Shown here in pieces: positions 11,921 to 25,248 of a stretch of 64,000 bases of DNA. This DNA is from Trochalopteron elliotii (lineage: Eukaryota; Chordata; Aves; Passeriformes; Leiothrichidae). The position numbers were made by a program, and so were the translations under genes. The DNA lies in NCBI GenBank assembly GCA_024734555.1, contig JANPWX010000062.1, positions 1,527,541-1,591,540 on the forward strand. The letters run 5' to 3'. Below the pieces are notes generated by a model, which saw only the letters and a list, made by a program, of their open reading frames with translations, was not told the origin of the DNA and did not search any database. Each line of letters starts with the position of its first letter. The stretch's first letter is position 1.

Positions 11921-12050
11921 TTTCAGTTTGTCAAGGTCATTGTGCATTATGATCCTGCCCTGTTTCTTGCCTTGGTGTATGAAGTGTCACAGCTAGCTTA
12001 GTGTCATCCACAAATTTTGTACACTCCCCAAAGTAACCTCTCTGAAATGT
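11921..12050 (-). mobile_element. ancient CR1/L3-like LINE remnant
   Basis: The plus strand reads TTTGTCAAGGTCATTGTGCA, then a GATCCTGCCCTG block, then CTTAGTGTCATCCACAAATTTTG at 11998-12019. Reverse-complemented, this is the weakly conserved 'CAAATTTG...GATGACAC...AAG' stretch (FADD motif of the RT region) known from old CR1/L3 copies. It is much more diverged than the other CR1 pieces. The call is by resemblance only. Confidence 0.5.
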
Positions 12051-13689
12051 CCAACTCAACCAGGAAATGTTGAAAAAGAAACGATTTTTCCACCAAAAGT
12101 ATATCATTCTCCAAACAGCTTTACTTCTCGCTCTTATTTCCATATTTTCAGGCAATTAACATATAATTTTCTAACCAGTTTCTATATTTGCATTCGTGCA
12201 GTTTTTCACAGTACTCTTTCATTTAATACATTAATTTGCTTCAATGCTATTTTTGCAAACAATGTATAAAAGAATTTTTACTGAAATAACTGACTGATTA
12301 TAAAGTGTATATTTTGTTTGGCCTCAAACTGTACCAGTGCATGAATTAGAACAACCTTTTTCACTAGCAGAAGATCTCATTTCTTCTGTAATATTTTTTC
12401 CATTAATCAGTATGTGCAATTGGTGCTGATATGAAAGTAGAGATTGAATGTCATTAAAGCTCTTGCTAAGAAATATTGGAAGAGTTTAATTATTTTCATT
12501 TAGGTTCCATGAATAAGAAAACCTCTCCAGATCATATTTCTCTTAAAAAATTCAAACTCTGAGAAATGAACCTGCTGTAATTTTTAGCCCTAATTAGTAG
12601 TTGGGGGATATTTTAGTGTGTTCTTGGTTCAGATTTTTTTTTTAATTATAAAATGGAATTAATTTTTTTTGTTTGCTTACATGCATGTGGAAAGCTACAA
12701 AATATCTGAGTAAATATAAAAGGGTTATTGATTCTATAGAATTAGCATCAGTATTGTGTTATCATTCAAACTACCATTTGTTATTCTGATGTTCAAATTC
12801 CATAATAAGAACAGAGCTGAACAATAAATTGAAGCTTTTACTAATCATCTGTTACCTACATTAAGAACTAGACATAAATCTTCATAATTTTTTTAAAAAT
12901 AAGACTTTTCAAACATACATAAATAAAAAATGATAACTTATTATAATCTATTTCACTTGTAGCTGAATGCAGTACAAGAAAAGATAGACAAAGACATAGC
13001 CAATCACCTAAGACTAGAAAAATTATAGTCCAAAATTGGGACAGCAATTTTCTGAACTGAACTAAATACTGATTTATATAGTCACACCTTCATATCGCTA
13101 ACCGGCATTTCATTTGTTTCAATGGAACATGGATACAATTACTATTCATATAATAATATAATAATAGAGTACTATTATTAATACTAAATAAAACTAATAA
13201 GGCTAGATTTACAAAAAAATCCTGTGTATAATTTAATATTTAAGTTTATCTATCTTTGCAATCACATTGTGTTAACATCTATTTTTATATACTTTATAAT
13301 TGTTTTTTTAATAACTTTCATTCTTTAATATCAGGTATAGTACTGAGAAGAATAACACAAAAGAAAAGTAAAGCAAGTTTGCATTAGAAGTCATGTAAGA
13401 ACAAGAAGTGAATTATAAGTTATTACATCTCATGAATTAGTCTAGATGAGTAGTAAAAGTTTAAAATGACATTTCCCATTCAAAGCATTTATTACCTGAT
13501 ATTTTGAAAAAAGACATGATGTAAAAACACTTCTCTTTTTTAGTTTAACTTAATTTATTATTTATTCTGATATTTAAGTCTCATTGTTAACTATTTTATC
13601 TCCAAGAAATTTCAACATGTAAAATGATTGCACTTTGAGTTGTGGTTTGCACCTAACATACAGAAAACATTACATTCGATGCAATTTTA
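12051..13689. other. unassigned AT-rich sequence
   Basis: No recognisable gene or repeat. It is very AT-rich, with small local palindromes such as TAATAATAG-AGTA-CTATTATTA near 13155-13180. Confidence 0.45.
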
Positions 13690-14107
13690 GTTGTTTGAAC
13701 TAAAATTGCATAAGGGCAGAAAGAGTCAGAAATATTGCCACTGCATGGATCTGAGAGAGTTATCCACCAAGATACTTCACTTGTGTAAAGGAGTTTACAC
13801 CCCCCATTCAGTACATCAACTGGGGGAGTTGCTGCTAAGGTGGGATAGTATTGGTTCAGAGATGGATTTGGCGCTGGTCAGCAAATGGTGAGCAACTGTA
13901 TTGTGCATCACTTGTTTTTCTTCTGTTTTGTCTTTCTCTCTCTCTTTCTTCTTCTTCTTACCTTTTAATTTGTTCCAATCATTAAACTCTGTTTTTCTCA
14001 ACCCACAAGTTATACTTTTTATTCTCCTCCCAGTCTCACCAGGGTGCTAGGTAAGTGAGCAAGACGGTCCATGCTGCTTAGTTGCCAGCTGAGCTTAAAC
14101 CACAACA
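13690..14107 (+). mobile_element. avian ERVL-like LTR, 3' part intact
   Basis: Contains TGTGTAAAGGAGTTTACACC and ACATCAACTGGGGGAG (13770-13830), GGTCAGCAAATGGTGAGCAA, a TCTTTCTCTCTCTC pyrimidine tract, ATTAAA at 13981-13986 (polyadenylation signal position), TCTCAACCCACAAGTT, and the 3' end TTAGTTGCCAGCTGAGC...AAACCACAACA with a terminal CA at 14107. The motif order matches the LTRs at 7.1 and 16.5 kb. The 5' end is uncertain; 13690 is where similarity to remembered avian LTR sequence begins. Confidence 0.65.
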
Positions 14108-14525
14108 GGAACCTACTTTCTAAAGCACCCAAATACTCAAATCAGTCAACTCATAATTTCTTTTGATATTTACAATCGATTTAGAAAAGGATTTATCACC
14201 TTTTCCCATTCAACACATTTTACTTTTGGACTATAAAAAAACCTGATAACCTCTACTTGCTTTTGTCTTCAACTAACCATGCCCCCCAAATTGCTTAACA
14301 TTTTCTCCTTCTATTCTTGCATTTCTTGCATGAGAAAAATTTAGTTCTTGGAAAGTAGTTGTTTTAAAGAACAACACACATTGTTTCAGGGAGTGACATG
14401 AGGAGGTGCAGAAAAGGCATAAATTTGGGAATGTTGTTTAGGCCATGCTACAATAAAATGAGATTATCTTGTTTTGCAAATAAACCTAAAGCATTTAAAA
14501 AATAGGAATTTCAAAAGATAAATGG

Positions 14526-14550
14526 CAGTTCCAATTTAATATTGGAACTG
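14526..14550. repeat. short perfect hairpin
   Basis: CAGTTCCAAT, 5-base loop TTAAT, ATTGGAACTG. It lacks a T tract or any neighbouring gene that would suggest a terminator or RNA function. Confidence 0.85.
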
Positions 14551-15898
14551 TGTTAAGAACATCAGATTGATGTAAAGATCATTGTTTTGAAAGTGCCTCT
14601 TATTATATTGTAAATGATAACCAAAAAATCCTATTCTGCTTTCAAAAATGAAGAGTTTTTCCTAAACTTGGTGACCTGAGACTTGAGTGTGTCACTGGCT
14701 TTGGTGAGAATATGACTGGAAATACTGGTTGAAAGAGAAGAGGAAATCAGTCCTTACTGACAGAGTAAGTGTCAAAATTTATCAGAACTTTGACTGAGAG
14801 GGTAAATTTATGAAGATTTTTATTAAGTATGATATTTTCACTAGTTCCAGATTATGTTGTCCTGATCAAACTCATAGTTACTGTAAATAGACATTTTTCT
14901 TCTTTCAGAGGAAGCTGGAAAAGCTCTTCAAACTGTCTCCCTTTCCCTTAATTTCGTTTTGCATATGCTTAAAAGATAACATATACAGCAGAAAGCAATA
15001 GACTGAAGAAATATCAGGGAACAACAATTTTCTTTTGTTTCAATGAGAAATGTTGTGAATATTTCCTGCATTTTTTTTCATGTTGAAATACATACTAAAT
15101 CATTAATTGTACATTCTTGTTTCTTTATGGCAAATTACCCAATGGTGTAACAGACTGCAAATTTCACTATGTCTTTGCAACACATACCAAATGTTACTAA
15201 GCTGAGAATTAGACTGAGAATAATAAAATGAGTGTAGATCACTGCAAAGAGATACACTGTGAGAACTCAACCTCTAATTTCCCATTTACCCTACAAAACA
15301 ATGTTTAAAAATTGGCTGAATATATCTATCTGAAAAAAATTTCTAACATTTGTAAGAAAGAGGGCGGGGGAAAGGATAAAATTAATCATTAACTGTCAGT
15401 GAAAGGTAGTAGAAAGGAAAAATGTTTCAGCTGAAATCCGGATCACTTAGTGCTGTTTATGTCAAAACCAATTTATTTGAACTTCATTCTGTAGTAGATA
15501 GCTGGCATAAATGGTTTTGTAACAATATAATGTACTAATGTGCTGAGCAAAAAGTCCACTTTTAAAGCAGATAGTGCAGCAAGTATAATAATTGCAGTTT
15601 GCTAATGGATGCCTTGGTGTACATATGCTTTCTATCCAAAATTTATATGATGATACTCTTAGGTGCCACCATTAGCATAAAACAATCCATTGTACAGTAT
15701 CACAATTAAAAAGAAATAACTGAAAATAAAAAACCCTGTCTTATCAAAGTACTGTTATGAAGAATGGATGTAGAAGGTTCTGTTTACTAGAGATCTTTGC
15801 CACTACAATGAATTTGTAGAGGGATACATAAGAATGTTTTCTAAATCTGTCAGCACATTTTTAGATTTAATGACAATTAGTAAAATAATCTACCCTGC

Positions 15899-15917
15899 AA
15901 ATAAATAAATAAATAAA
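15899..15917. repeat. (AAAT)n microsatellite
   Basis: About four and a half AAAT units following CTGC. Confidence 0.85.
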
Positions 15918-16503
15918 GCTAAAATTACAAATTTTCTGTCAGGCATTAGGAGGATGACTAGCATCTTCAGATGTTTTGCTTATACAATCCTCATATTCTG
16001 AACTTTATTAAAAGTCTATTGTACAAAACAATCCTTCATAGACACATAAGATCAGCAAGAAGTACAGAAGTGAACTAACAAATATTTGATAAAGAAGTAG
16101 AATGGCAAAAATATACTTATCATTTATTAAAATACTTTTTTTCCTAAATTTCCAACAGGTTGTTATTCTTCTCTCGGTATTTTTTTTTTGATCTTAGTGC
16201 TCATGACTACAAAATAACTAATCTTAAAACCATGAAATCTAAATGTTTAGTAATTCAAATACGGACTTAAATAAGAGGTAATTTTAAAGTCTCTCTTGGG
16301 AGAAAATTTTATTTACTATTAGCAATCACTCAAAAAAAAATAGACATATCATATATCTTTCATGCTGAACTCAAATTAAATAAAAGCATTGTTTAGTACA
16401 TTGATTTAAGCATCTAACTCAATTATAGCTCAGAGTATGAGACAACAGAAGACAATAAGAAGTGTGACGGATGTTACAGAAAAAGAGATTTTAAAAGATA
16501 AGA

Positions 16504-17106
16504 TGTACTGGTTTTAGCTGCAGTACAGTTAATTTTGTTCACAGTGGATGGTATGTGGCTGTGTTTTGGATTTGTGCTGAACACAGGGCTGATAATATGG
16601 AAATGTTTTTGTTGTTGCTGAGCAGGGCTTACACAGAGCCAAAACCTTTTCTGCTTTTTGTACTGCTGTGCTGGCAAGGAAGTTGGGGGTGCATGGTTGC
16701 CGTGCTGGCAAGGTTGGGAGGAGACAAAGCCAGGACAGATGACCCACACTGACCAAAGGGATATTCCAGACCATGTGACATCATGCTCACTGTACAAAAT
16801 GGGGGAAAGAAAGAGGAAGGAGGGGACACTTGTTCTTTGTCTTCCCAAGTCACCATTACCTGTGACAGGGCCCTGCTCTTCCAGGGATGGTAAAGCACCC
16901 GACCGTCCAAGGGAAGGAATGAATTAATTCCTTGTTTTGTTTTGCTTGTGTGTGTGTGGCTTCTGCTTTCCCTATTAAACTGCCTTTATCTCAACCCACA
17001 AGTTCTTTATCTTTTACCCTTTTGATTTTCCCCCTTATCTCACTGGTGAGGGAGTGAGCGAGCGGCTGCGTGGGGCTTGGCTGCTGGCTGGGGTTAAACC
17101 ATGACA
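16504..17106 (+). mobile_element. near-full-length solo LTR of an avian ERVL-like endogenous retrovirus
   Basis: The 603-bp element begins TGTACTGGTTTTAGCTG and ends GGGGTTAAACCATGACA, giving the TG...CA ends of an LTR. In order it carries TTAATTTTGTTCACAGT, the GCTTACACAGAGCC block, AAAGGGATATTCCAGACCAT, a decayed TATA region (near 16795), ATTAAA at 16974-16979 (polyadenylation signal position), TTTATCTCAACCCACAAGTT and GAGTGAGCGAGCGGCTGCG. No internal retroviral sequence flanks it, so it is probably a solo LTR formed by recombination. A perfect target-site duplication is not visible (left ...GATAAGA, right AATAGGA). Overlapping frames of 65-124 codons on both strands are not genes. Confidence 0.85.
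16974..16979 (+). promoter_or_regulatory. ATTAAA polyadenylation signal in LTR
   Basis: ATTAAA lies about 130 bp before the LTR end, at the position expected for the R-region signal of this LTR type. Confidence 0.5.
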
Positions 17107-18042
17107 AATAGGAACTGAATAGATGTATTATATGAACTTCTGTGGTGATTCATGAATAGAGGAAGTAGAAGGGTAGACACTAGTTTGAATCTGATTGTGT
17201 GGTAAGATAGGAACTAGCAATTTTCCAGTAAATGTTTCTGCTGCAGGAATGTAGCATGGATAAAATTGCAAGCAGATAAAGACATCAATAGCAATTCACA
17301 GTAGAGAAGCTAGAGACGTATCAACAAATTGACACGGATCTTCCATGGTGGGTAACAGCACTATAAGCAAAGCATTAAAATGTGTTATACATTTAGGAAT
17401 GTTATGCATTAGAAACAAATTTTTTGTCATTAAACAAAAATATAGAACTGGATTTGGGACAGAGATATTCAGCAGTCTGATAGACCTTCCTTTGAAGAAA
17501 GGGTATGGCCATTTCTATTCTTAAGGTTTCTTGGATTAGATACACAGCAAAGTGTGAATAGAAATGGCCAGTCTCAAACAGAATGCACATAAATCTATAT
17601 CAGCATCACGAAAGATTACTAAGAGAGTATATTTACAAAAGTATATGATACAACTGGAGTTGTTTTTTATCTGTTTTATGTCTCTCTCAGTGAAACAACT
17701 GCCAAGACAGAAAACCCAACAGGTGTGAGAAGCCACAGTGGAGCAGCTGAGGGAGAGGAAAATCAAGTATTTCTGTTCCGTAATTGACAGCAGAAAACAG
17801 GATGTTTGTGAGGCCTCCATGTTCTTCATATGTGAGAAACTTAGGTCTGTGACACTGCAAAAATAGATTTAGAGAACTTAGCAGGGATAGTGGTATATAT
17901 AAGAGCAGTTAAAGAGATGATGGGAATAGGGATTGGAGGGATTTTTTTATCCAAGCAATTGATATAGTTGGATAAAATGGAGAATTTTCTGCTATATAAA
18001 ATTAAAATATATCTACTCTCCACAATACTTTTCTTTTAGAGA
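17107..18042. other. unassigned AT-rich sequence with a 15-bp inverted repeat
   Basis: The inverted repeat at 17506-17570 is listed separately. Nothing else here is recognisable. Confidence 0.45.
17506..17570. repeat. 15-bp perfect inverted repeat, 35-base spacer
   Basis: TGGCCATTTCTATTC at 17506-17520 and its exact complement GAATAGAAATGGCCA at 17556-17570. Confidence 0.95.
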
Positions 18043-18150
18043 ATATCGTAGAATCATACAATGCTTTGGGTTGGAAGGGATCTTAAGGATCATATAGTTC
18101 TAACCTCCCTGACACTTTTCACTAGACCAAGTTGCTCAGATATGTGGAAG
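18043..18150 (-). mobile_element. CR1 LINE 3' end fragment
   Basis: The plus strand shows GTAGAATCATACAATG then GGGTTGGAAGGGATCTTAAG and ATCATATAGTTCTAACCTCC. This is the reverse complement of the CR1 3' UTR ending in the ATTCTATG octamers. ACTAGACCAAGTTGCTCAGA at 18122-18141 continues the match. The copy is short and 5'-truncated, as is usual for CR1. Confidence 0.85.
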
Positions 18151-19297
18151 TTTAGTTCATCACTTGGTTTTAATATAAGAATAGATGATACAGAACATCT
18201 CAAACTTGTTTGTAATATACCATACCATTTTCTTTATGCACCCTTGAACACAGAGGTATAATAGAGCCATTTGAAATAGTCTTATGACACACACGGATAA
18301 ATTAGAATCGCAGTAGCCCTCCTAGTCAATATACCTTATGAGAAAAACATTGCTCATGATCCATTGCTCTGTATTTAAGAATGTATTAGAGTAAAAAGGA
18401 GCAAGAAATATATATATACATACCTGAGTCCTAAATAGTTCATCTTTGATTAAAGATGTTTACTAGGACTGTCTTTTGTAAATATGCATTAGGGGAGCTT
18501 GTGGTAGAAAGGGTTGTGGTCTCAGTGCTGCCTGCTGTTGCTGACCTATAGTAATACCGGCAATAGAACCTTAGGACATCATAAGGAAATGTCTATGAGG
18601 AGAAACTCTTGAAGAGATCATATCATCTTTTATGGTCTTTCCCTTACAGTGTCAAGGTACAGATGACTGTCACAAACAGAATAAGTCATAGGAATATTTT
18701 GAAATAATTGAATTTGAAGACTTATTGATAGAAATTAATCAGATCAGCAAAGTCACATCATTTTGGTCTTTCTGAATTATATGGCATTTTTTTAATTCAG
18801 ACTATGCTCAGTTATAACCTGCAGCAATTCTAAATATACTGTACAATGAAAGAATATAGATATGGTATTTGCTTTAAGAATGATGAAAATATATACTTAA
18901 CGATATATTCATTAGTCTGCCTCAATATACTTTGCAAAAATAATTTTTAAATGGACTTTCTATTCTTTCTTTTCCCTAGATTTTAAGATCCTTATTTGTC
19001 TTTAAAATCTACATAATTAATGTGGTAACTTTTTTTTTTTGGTATTATTCTTCCATTGATTTTTTGGATAATTTTTTGTAGGTATAAATGGATTCAAACT
19101 TAAATCCTGGACAGAATGGAAAACCCTAGTTCAGTAGGAAATATTTCTTTCTGTTAATAAGAAAACCCGTCCAAGCAACCTCAAAAATACTTAACCAGGG
19201 CTGTGTTAAATTTCTTTAAATGTGAATTAAAACTTCAACTCTATTTACTCATAAAATTTGGCAAAGGAGGCTGCAGTTATAAATGCAGTTACTTAAA
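18151..19297. other. unassigned AT-rich sequence
   Basis: No gene or recognisable repeat seen. Confidence 0.45.
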
Positions 19298-20078
19298 CAG
19301 ACAAAGGGATTGAGTGCACTCTCATCAAGTTTGCAGAAAACTCCAAGCTGAGGGTACAGTTGACACACCTGAAGGAGGGGATGCCTTCCAGAGGAATCAG
19401 GACCAGCTCAAGAATCAGGCTCATATGAATCTCACACAGTTTAACAAGACCAAGTACAAGATGCTGCACCTGAATCAGAACAATCCTGGTATCAGCACAG
19501 GCTGAGGCATGAACAGATAAAGAGCAGTGCTGTCGAGAAGGACTTGGGGTCACAGTGGGTGAGAGGCTGGACATGACCTGATCATGTGCACACACAGCCC
19601 AGAAAGCCAAACATGTCCAGGGCTATGTCAGAAGCAGCGTGGGCAGCAGGGCAAGGGAGGGAATTCTGCCTCTCTGCTCCACTCTCCTGAGACCTCACTG
19701 CTGGAGTAACTGCATCCAGCTCTGGGGTCCTCAGCACAGGAGGGAGATGGACATATTGGAGTAAGTCCCGAGGAGTGCCACAAAGCTGATCAGAGGGATA
19801 GAGCACCTCTCCTGCAGAGACAGGCTGAGAAAATTGGGGTTGTTCAGCCTGAAGAAGGCACTGGTGAGACTTTATAGCAGCTTTTCAGTATCCAAAGGGG
19901 GCCTACAAGAAAGCTGGGGAGGGTTTTTGACTAAGGCAAGTAGTAATAGGATATGGAGTAATGGCTTTAAACTGAGAGTAGGTTTAGATGTAGTTGTTTT
20001 CTGTGAGGGTGGTGAGGCACTGGAACAGGTTGCCCAGAGAAGCAGTGGATTCCCTATCCCTGAAGGCTGAGTTCTGCC
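19298..20078 (+). mobile_element. CR1 LINE fragment, 3' part of ORF2, lacking the tail
   Basis: Nucleotide landmarks of CR1 run in order: CTCATCAAGTTTGCAGAAAACTC (FADD-like RT stretch), ATGCTGCACCTGAATCAG, a GAAGGACTTGGGGTCACAG block, CAGGGCAAGGGAGGGAATTCTGCC, CTGAGACCTCACTGCTGGAGTA, GGGTTGTTCAGCCTGAAGAAGG and GAGGGTGGTGAGGCACTGGAACAGGTTGCCCAGAGA. It stops at CCCTATCCCTGAAGG, short of the CR1 3' end. Multiple stops in all frames make it a dead copy. Confidence 0.9.
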
Positions 20079-23000
20079 ACTGTAACTCACATTGAGTGGA
20101 AAACTTTTTTGTTCTGCTAACCATAAAACCTATAACAACCATGAAATGAAAAATTGTATTTGATGGACATGTACAATGACTGATTCACAATCTGTTTTAA
20201 TGGCATAAAAACTGTGGATTCATGACACAGGAATTTTACCAGTTATATATTTAAATGCAAAATAGGATAGTTTATTTTTATTTTATTTAGATAATGTTAA
20301 TTCACTTTTGTGTTTAAGAGGTCTAGCAGAAAATTTCTCCTTTTTATATAATGCAGAGGGAAAAGAAAATATAATGATCTTGTTTGATATTATTATGGAT
20401 GAATCTGTATAACTACAGGTTTAAATCTGTCAGTCCTGCACTAATGAGACAAAAGACTGTTTGCAGTGAAATGCTGTTAAAAGCAAAATGAATGCTGCAA
20501 TGGTCTTTTAGCTCTAATTGTATTGTGCTGACATTTGGTGTAATTATATGCAGTTGAGTATAATTTTCATGCCACTCTAAGAAATACGGGAGTAAATTGA
20601 GGTAGCTATCTGTTTTCAGATGAGTTTGATCACTTTATTTTACCCCAGTCTCAGAATTTAGTTAGAGAGGTCTGAAACCCCATATTTATCATAATCTGCT
20701 TCGTTTGTTCAGTCCCCATGCGGCAATTCCAATTAGACTTTTATCAAAGTCGTCCTTACAGCAATAATGATAATCCTTTAGCATCTATCTGGATTAGGTC
20801 TCTGTTTTATTCTACTAATGAATACTCTAGAGGGGTCTGGGCAATTTTACAGAACAAGTTAACCTTAGAGCATAGCCATTTAAAGTGTTCATTATACTGG
20901 ACACCTGCAAAGTGTACTGGGCTTAAATGCAATTTAATAGACCCTTCTAGGCCTGTTTTAAAGTATCCTGAAGAGAGTATGAATAAGATGCTATTTAAAT
21001 TATGATGGTTAGAATGGGGTTTTTTCTAGCATTTTCAATAAATATCAGATGTCCTATGTATGAAATACCACTTTTGGAGTACATCAAATATCATCATGTA
21101 ATTGCAGCTTTTGAAATCTAAAATGAAAAGTTCCAAAACACTGAAATCTGAAATGAATGTCTCTTCAATTCCACCTTTGTGTATAGTATGCTCAAAAATG
21201 AATGTCCTACATGTGATACATTTTGTTTCTGATTCAAATAATCCTATTATTGCAAAAATACATGAACTGTAATTCTTAAATAGGCTATAATGGAAAGGGA
21301 TTGGGGAAGAGAGGGCAAAAGAGCAGAGGGAAATGGAAAAGCTAATTGGTATTCGCTGTTTTCAACCATTAGTATCCCCAAGCTTACCCCTTTTATTTTT
21401 TTTTATTTTTTATTTAAAGTCAGAGTCTCCTCATTATCTCATTACACTACAATTATAACATACTCCAGTGCCAATAATGATTCATCTGCATTGTTCAACA
21501 ATCGAAACATTGCCACTAGAACTAAATGCAAGCTCAATCTGAACACATCAGACGCTGCTTGCATGACTATTGTTATCATACTAATTCAATAGGCAAATAA
21601 TTTGGTGTATACTAATGGTTATGAGAGTTAAATAAATAGACATTATATTTTACTTCATTAAGCTAATTTCTAAAAACATTAACATCTTTTCCATACATGG
21701 CCAAATTTTGTAGTTCCATATCATAAATCTTGCTGGCAACACTACATTACAGAAAAACTTGCTGCATCCTTGGATAGAATGAGACAGAAAATGCAAACAA
21801 AATCCAAAAGCATTCTGTTTTGCATGTTTGCTTAGTTTATTTTGGAACAGAAAATCTTAAGCAAAAACAGAAGTATATGCATAGTGTGTGGAAGCATATG
21901 TGTAAAATCAAACCAATAAATGTTTTCCTCACTTAAATTCCAAATAATCTACTGTGCTAGAAGACAGTGACAAAACTGAAGGCACAGATTAGGCGAGGTT
22001 TTCCAAATTCAGAAGGCAGTGGTGGAAAAACAGCAGTTCCAGGATTGAGAATTTCTGAAATAAACCTTATAGAGTTATCTTAAAATCTCTGCTGGCAATT
22101 TTGCTTAGGCCTGAAAAAACCTACTGTGAACTCAAAAATGCTTTTTTCACTCTTAACAAATCCTCAAACTTTGGTTTATATAAACAATATATTTTTCCCC
22201 ACATTATCTTTTGTCTTTTTTTAATAAGTTACATATTTGTAAGTATATTTTAGATATTAATTGATATCTATTAATCTGTTTCTAGGATTTACAGGGTTTT
22301 TTTCCCAATGCCTTCTAAAAGATTATTTGCATCCTCTGCTGCTGATGAAGTAATGAAACAGTTCATGTTACTTTCATTCACCTGCTTACAGTGATACAAC
22401 AGCTGCTATTCTGCAAAGTACTGTACTGAAATCTCTCACTAAGAAAATCTGAGTTGAGTCAAGATTACAGTTATTTGTAAGTATTTCCGTTTTTTGACTA
22501 ATGTGATACACTTGTGAAGTCCTAATGAAGAAAGAGCTGATTTAGCTCAGGTACTGACATGTAAATTAGACAAAAAATGAAGATGAGACAGCTGTGACAG
22601 CAGTGTAGACATGACACAGGGGGGATTTAGAGTGGGTTAGCAGGAAAAGAGCCACATTACTCAGTGACATAACCTGAAATTTATTTACTAAGCAGTATGG
22701 GTTTAGCAGGTGAATAGCAATGCCTATTATAAAGCTTCTAGGATAAGATTTCTAGGCTATGGCACTCACAACATGACAAGGATCATGCCTCCCCAGTCCA
22801 GTTTAGCCAGCAGACAAACCACGTAAAGAGCTCTTGCTGATCTATACGTTTGAGTCTTGGATAGCATTCTGGCCCATACCTGTTGCCCATGCCCCTGCAC
22901 AGAGCCCTTTTCCCCCCACTCGTGAAGGTTATTGTCTTAATAGTATATTTCTTCAAAATTATATAATTAGACTAAGATGGTATTGCTAGTTTCATAACTC

Positions 23001-25248
23001 AAGGCAAATTTCTTTTACTTTCCCTATATATAAAACCAATTAGTGGCTTTTTTCAAAGCTATTATCATCTCCTGGTTTCCTACTCCAGATGTGCTGAAAA
23101 GATGTTATGTCCTTGCTTCAATGCTATCTCAGCTCATACCAGGGTATTTTAGAGTCAGAAATCAGCAGACAATATGAGGATATCTTGGCCTCATTTTATT
23201 ACATTAAAGTTCTGGAAGGTTTTAGTTCATAACAATCAATAACAAAGATATAATCAAAAGTGAAAAGCAACAAAAACCACCCTTATAGCATAGGTGATCT
23301 ACATATTTTCTGCAACAGAGTTAGTCTCATGCACATACATGGAGGAATGTGCAGTGTTAACACAGCTGTGAGTTTCTGTATCTTTCTAGGAAAATTGCTA
23401 AGACTTTTTCTATTTGAGCATGCAGGCTGCTCTGTCAGGGCCTCACACAACAACAACAGAGAGTAAGCTAGAAAATTTTAGCTAAGATTAGACACAATAT
23501 TTGAATTTGTCCAGGCTGAGGTTGTACTGTTGAGTGTTTTTCATTTTTATTCAAATACCTCTATCATCATTTCCATGTTATTTTGACCAAACCATCTTTC
23601 CAATTTTTTTCAGTCAGAAATTATTTTAAAAACCCTAAAAACTCAAAAGCCAGACTGCTTTCCCAGATGCAGATAATAACTTATTTATTAAATTCTATGA
23701 AAATACTGTATAAATCAATGCAGTTGTCACTGTCTGACAACTGTCTTGAGCTGAGTCAAAATGAGTTTTATATAATCATGAATAACAACTTCTTGGTATT
23801 CAGACTAGACTTTTATTTAGTTTTTATTTTTCTTTAATTAAGGAAATTATATAAAGTATAAAAATCACAGAAAATGTACATTTGTTAAGAGTATTTTGGA
23901 ACATTATTTCTTTCAAGTTTCTTCACTTACACCTTCAGTTTTCTTAGACATTCTGGCAGGCACACCACTATGATCCTCTGTCACTGCATTTCATCAGAGA
24001 CTTATTAAATAATCCCATCTGCCTGAAGCAATAACTACTACAGGAATAAAGCGATTATCTATTGTTACCTGATTTGCACTTCCTCTAAATCTAATGAATT
24101 TAAACACATTTTACTTGGTGTAAAATATCACTGTAACATTAAGAAGCTGTCATTTAAATATGTTCATACATTATCTACAATTCAAACTAATATGTTTTGT
24201 GATATAAAAACTGGTCACTTAACGAAGCATGGAAAAGCAATTTGAATGAAAATGAGAAAAAAAAATTTAAAACTATTTTAAAATGACTTGAAAGTAGAGA
24301 GGGTAGGTAACAAGTGAGAACATGCTGCTGGTCTAAAAGCTGTTTCACATTGCGCATATATAAGGGTGGGGACCTAAAACACGACAAAACCACCATTAAA
24401 ATCAGACAGGAAAAACAGGCAATTAGATTTGAGCTTGAGGCCTGCAATACTGAGAAGTCTAGGTTCTCAAAAATTTCACAAGACAATTGTCATTTCAGTC
24501 ACCTAACTTGCAACTGCAAGAGAGTTAAGTTTATTCAGTCATTGGACTGCAAGTTCATTCCGGAAGCCAGTTCGAAAATCCAAGATTTTTTAAATTTTTT
24601 TTGCCTTGTGGTAGAGAAAAATAAGCAATTTTCCTAGAGTACAGAGTACTTGGTTCTGCTCACATAATTTCTTGGTTTACACATGAGATGGGCTCAGCCC
24701 CACCCATATCCTCCTATTTACTTTTGCACGCACATTTTTTGATCCAGCAAGCATCACTATGTGTTTGTCCAAAGCTGACTTTTAAGAGGAACAGTGAAAG
24801 TACCTGTCCATATCCCTAGGCTGTGGAGTGGAAAAGTGTATCTACACTGCAGCAGTGCACATGAAGTGCAGTAGCAATGCATGTTTGGCAGTGTCCATAT
24901 GAGAGACAAGGGATGCATATCAGACCTCTGTAGGACAGGAGTGGGATGGGGAAGAAAATTGCTGATTATTTTGCACTACTTTTACTCTTGCTCTAGTTGA
25001 ATGAATAGTTTCAAGTTTTGAAAACAATGCTCAGTATAGTGAATTGTCATTTAACACTAAAAAGCTACTTAGTTAACCACTAACTCTATTCAGCATAACA
25101 GCAACTAAAGTTGGGATAAACCGTTGTGATCAATTCCAGTAAATTAAATATGTGCACAAAATATTTACTAAGCACAAATACAAAAGGAATGCAAGAGGCT
25201 TTTTCTTCACATAACTGAACACAGTAGATGAACTTGGAACTAAAAGAC

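Larger units (their letters stand above)
14108..16503. other. unassigned AT-rich sequence
   Basis: About 2.4 kb between two LTRs. It contains a 10-bp perfect hairpin (14526-14550) and an AAAT microsatellite (15899-15917). No gene is supported. Confidence 0.45.

Noticed and set aside
16474..16927. Overlapping 65-124-codon frames on both strands
   Set aside because: They are translations of the solo LTR at 16504-17106.
16490..17115. Target-site duplication around the solo LTR
   Set aside because: Flanks (GATAAGA and AATAGGA) do not match exactly, so no duplication is claimed.
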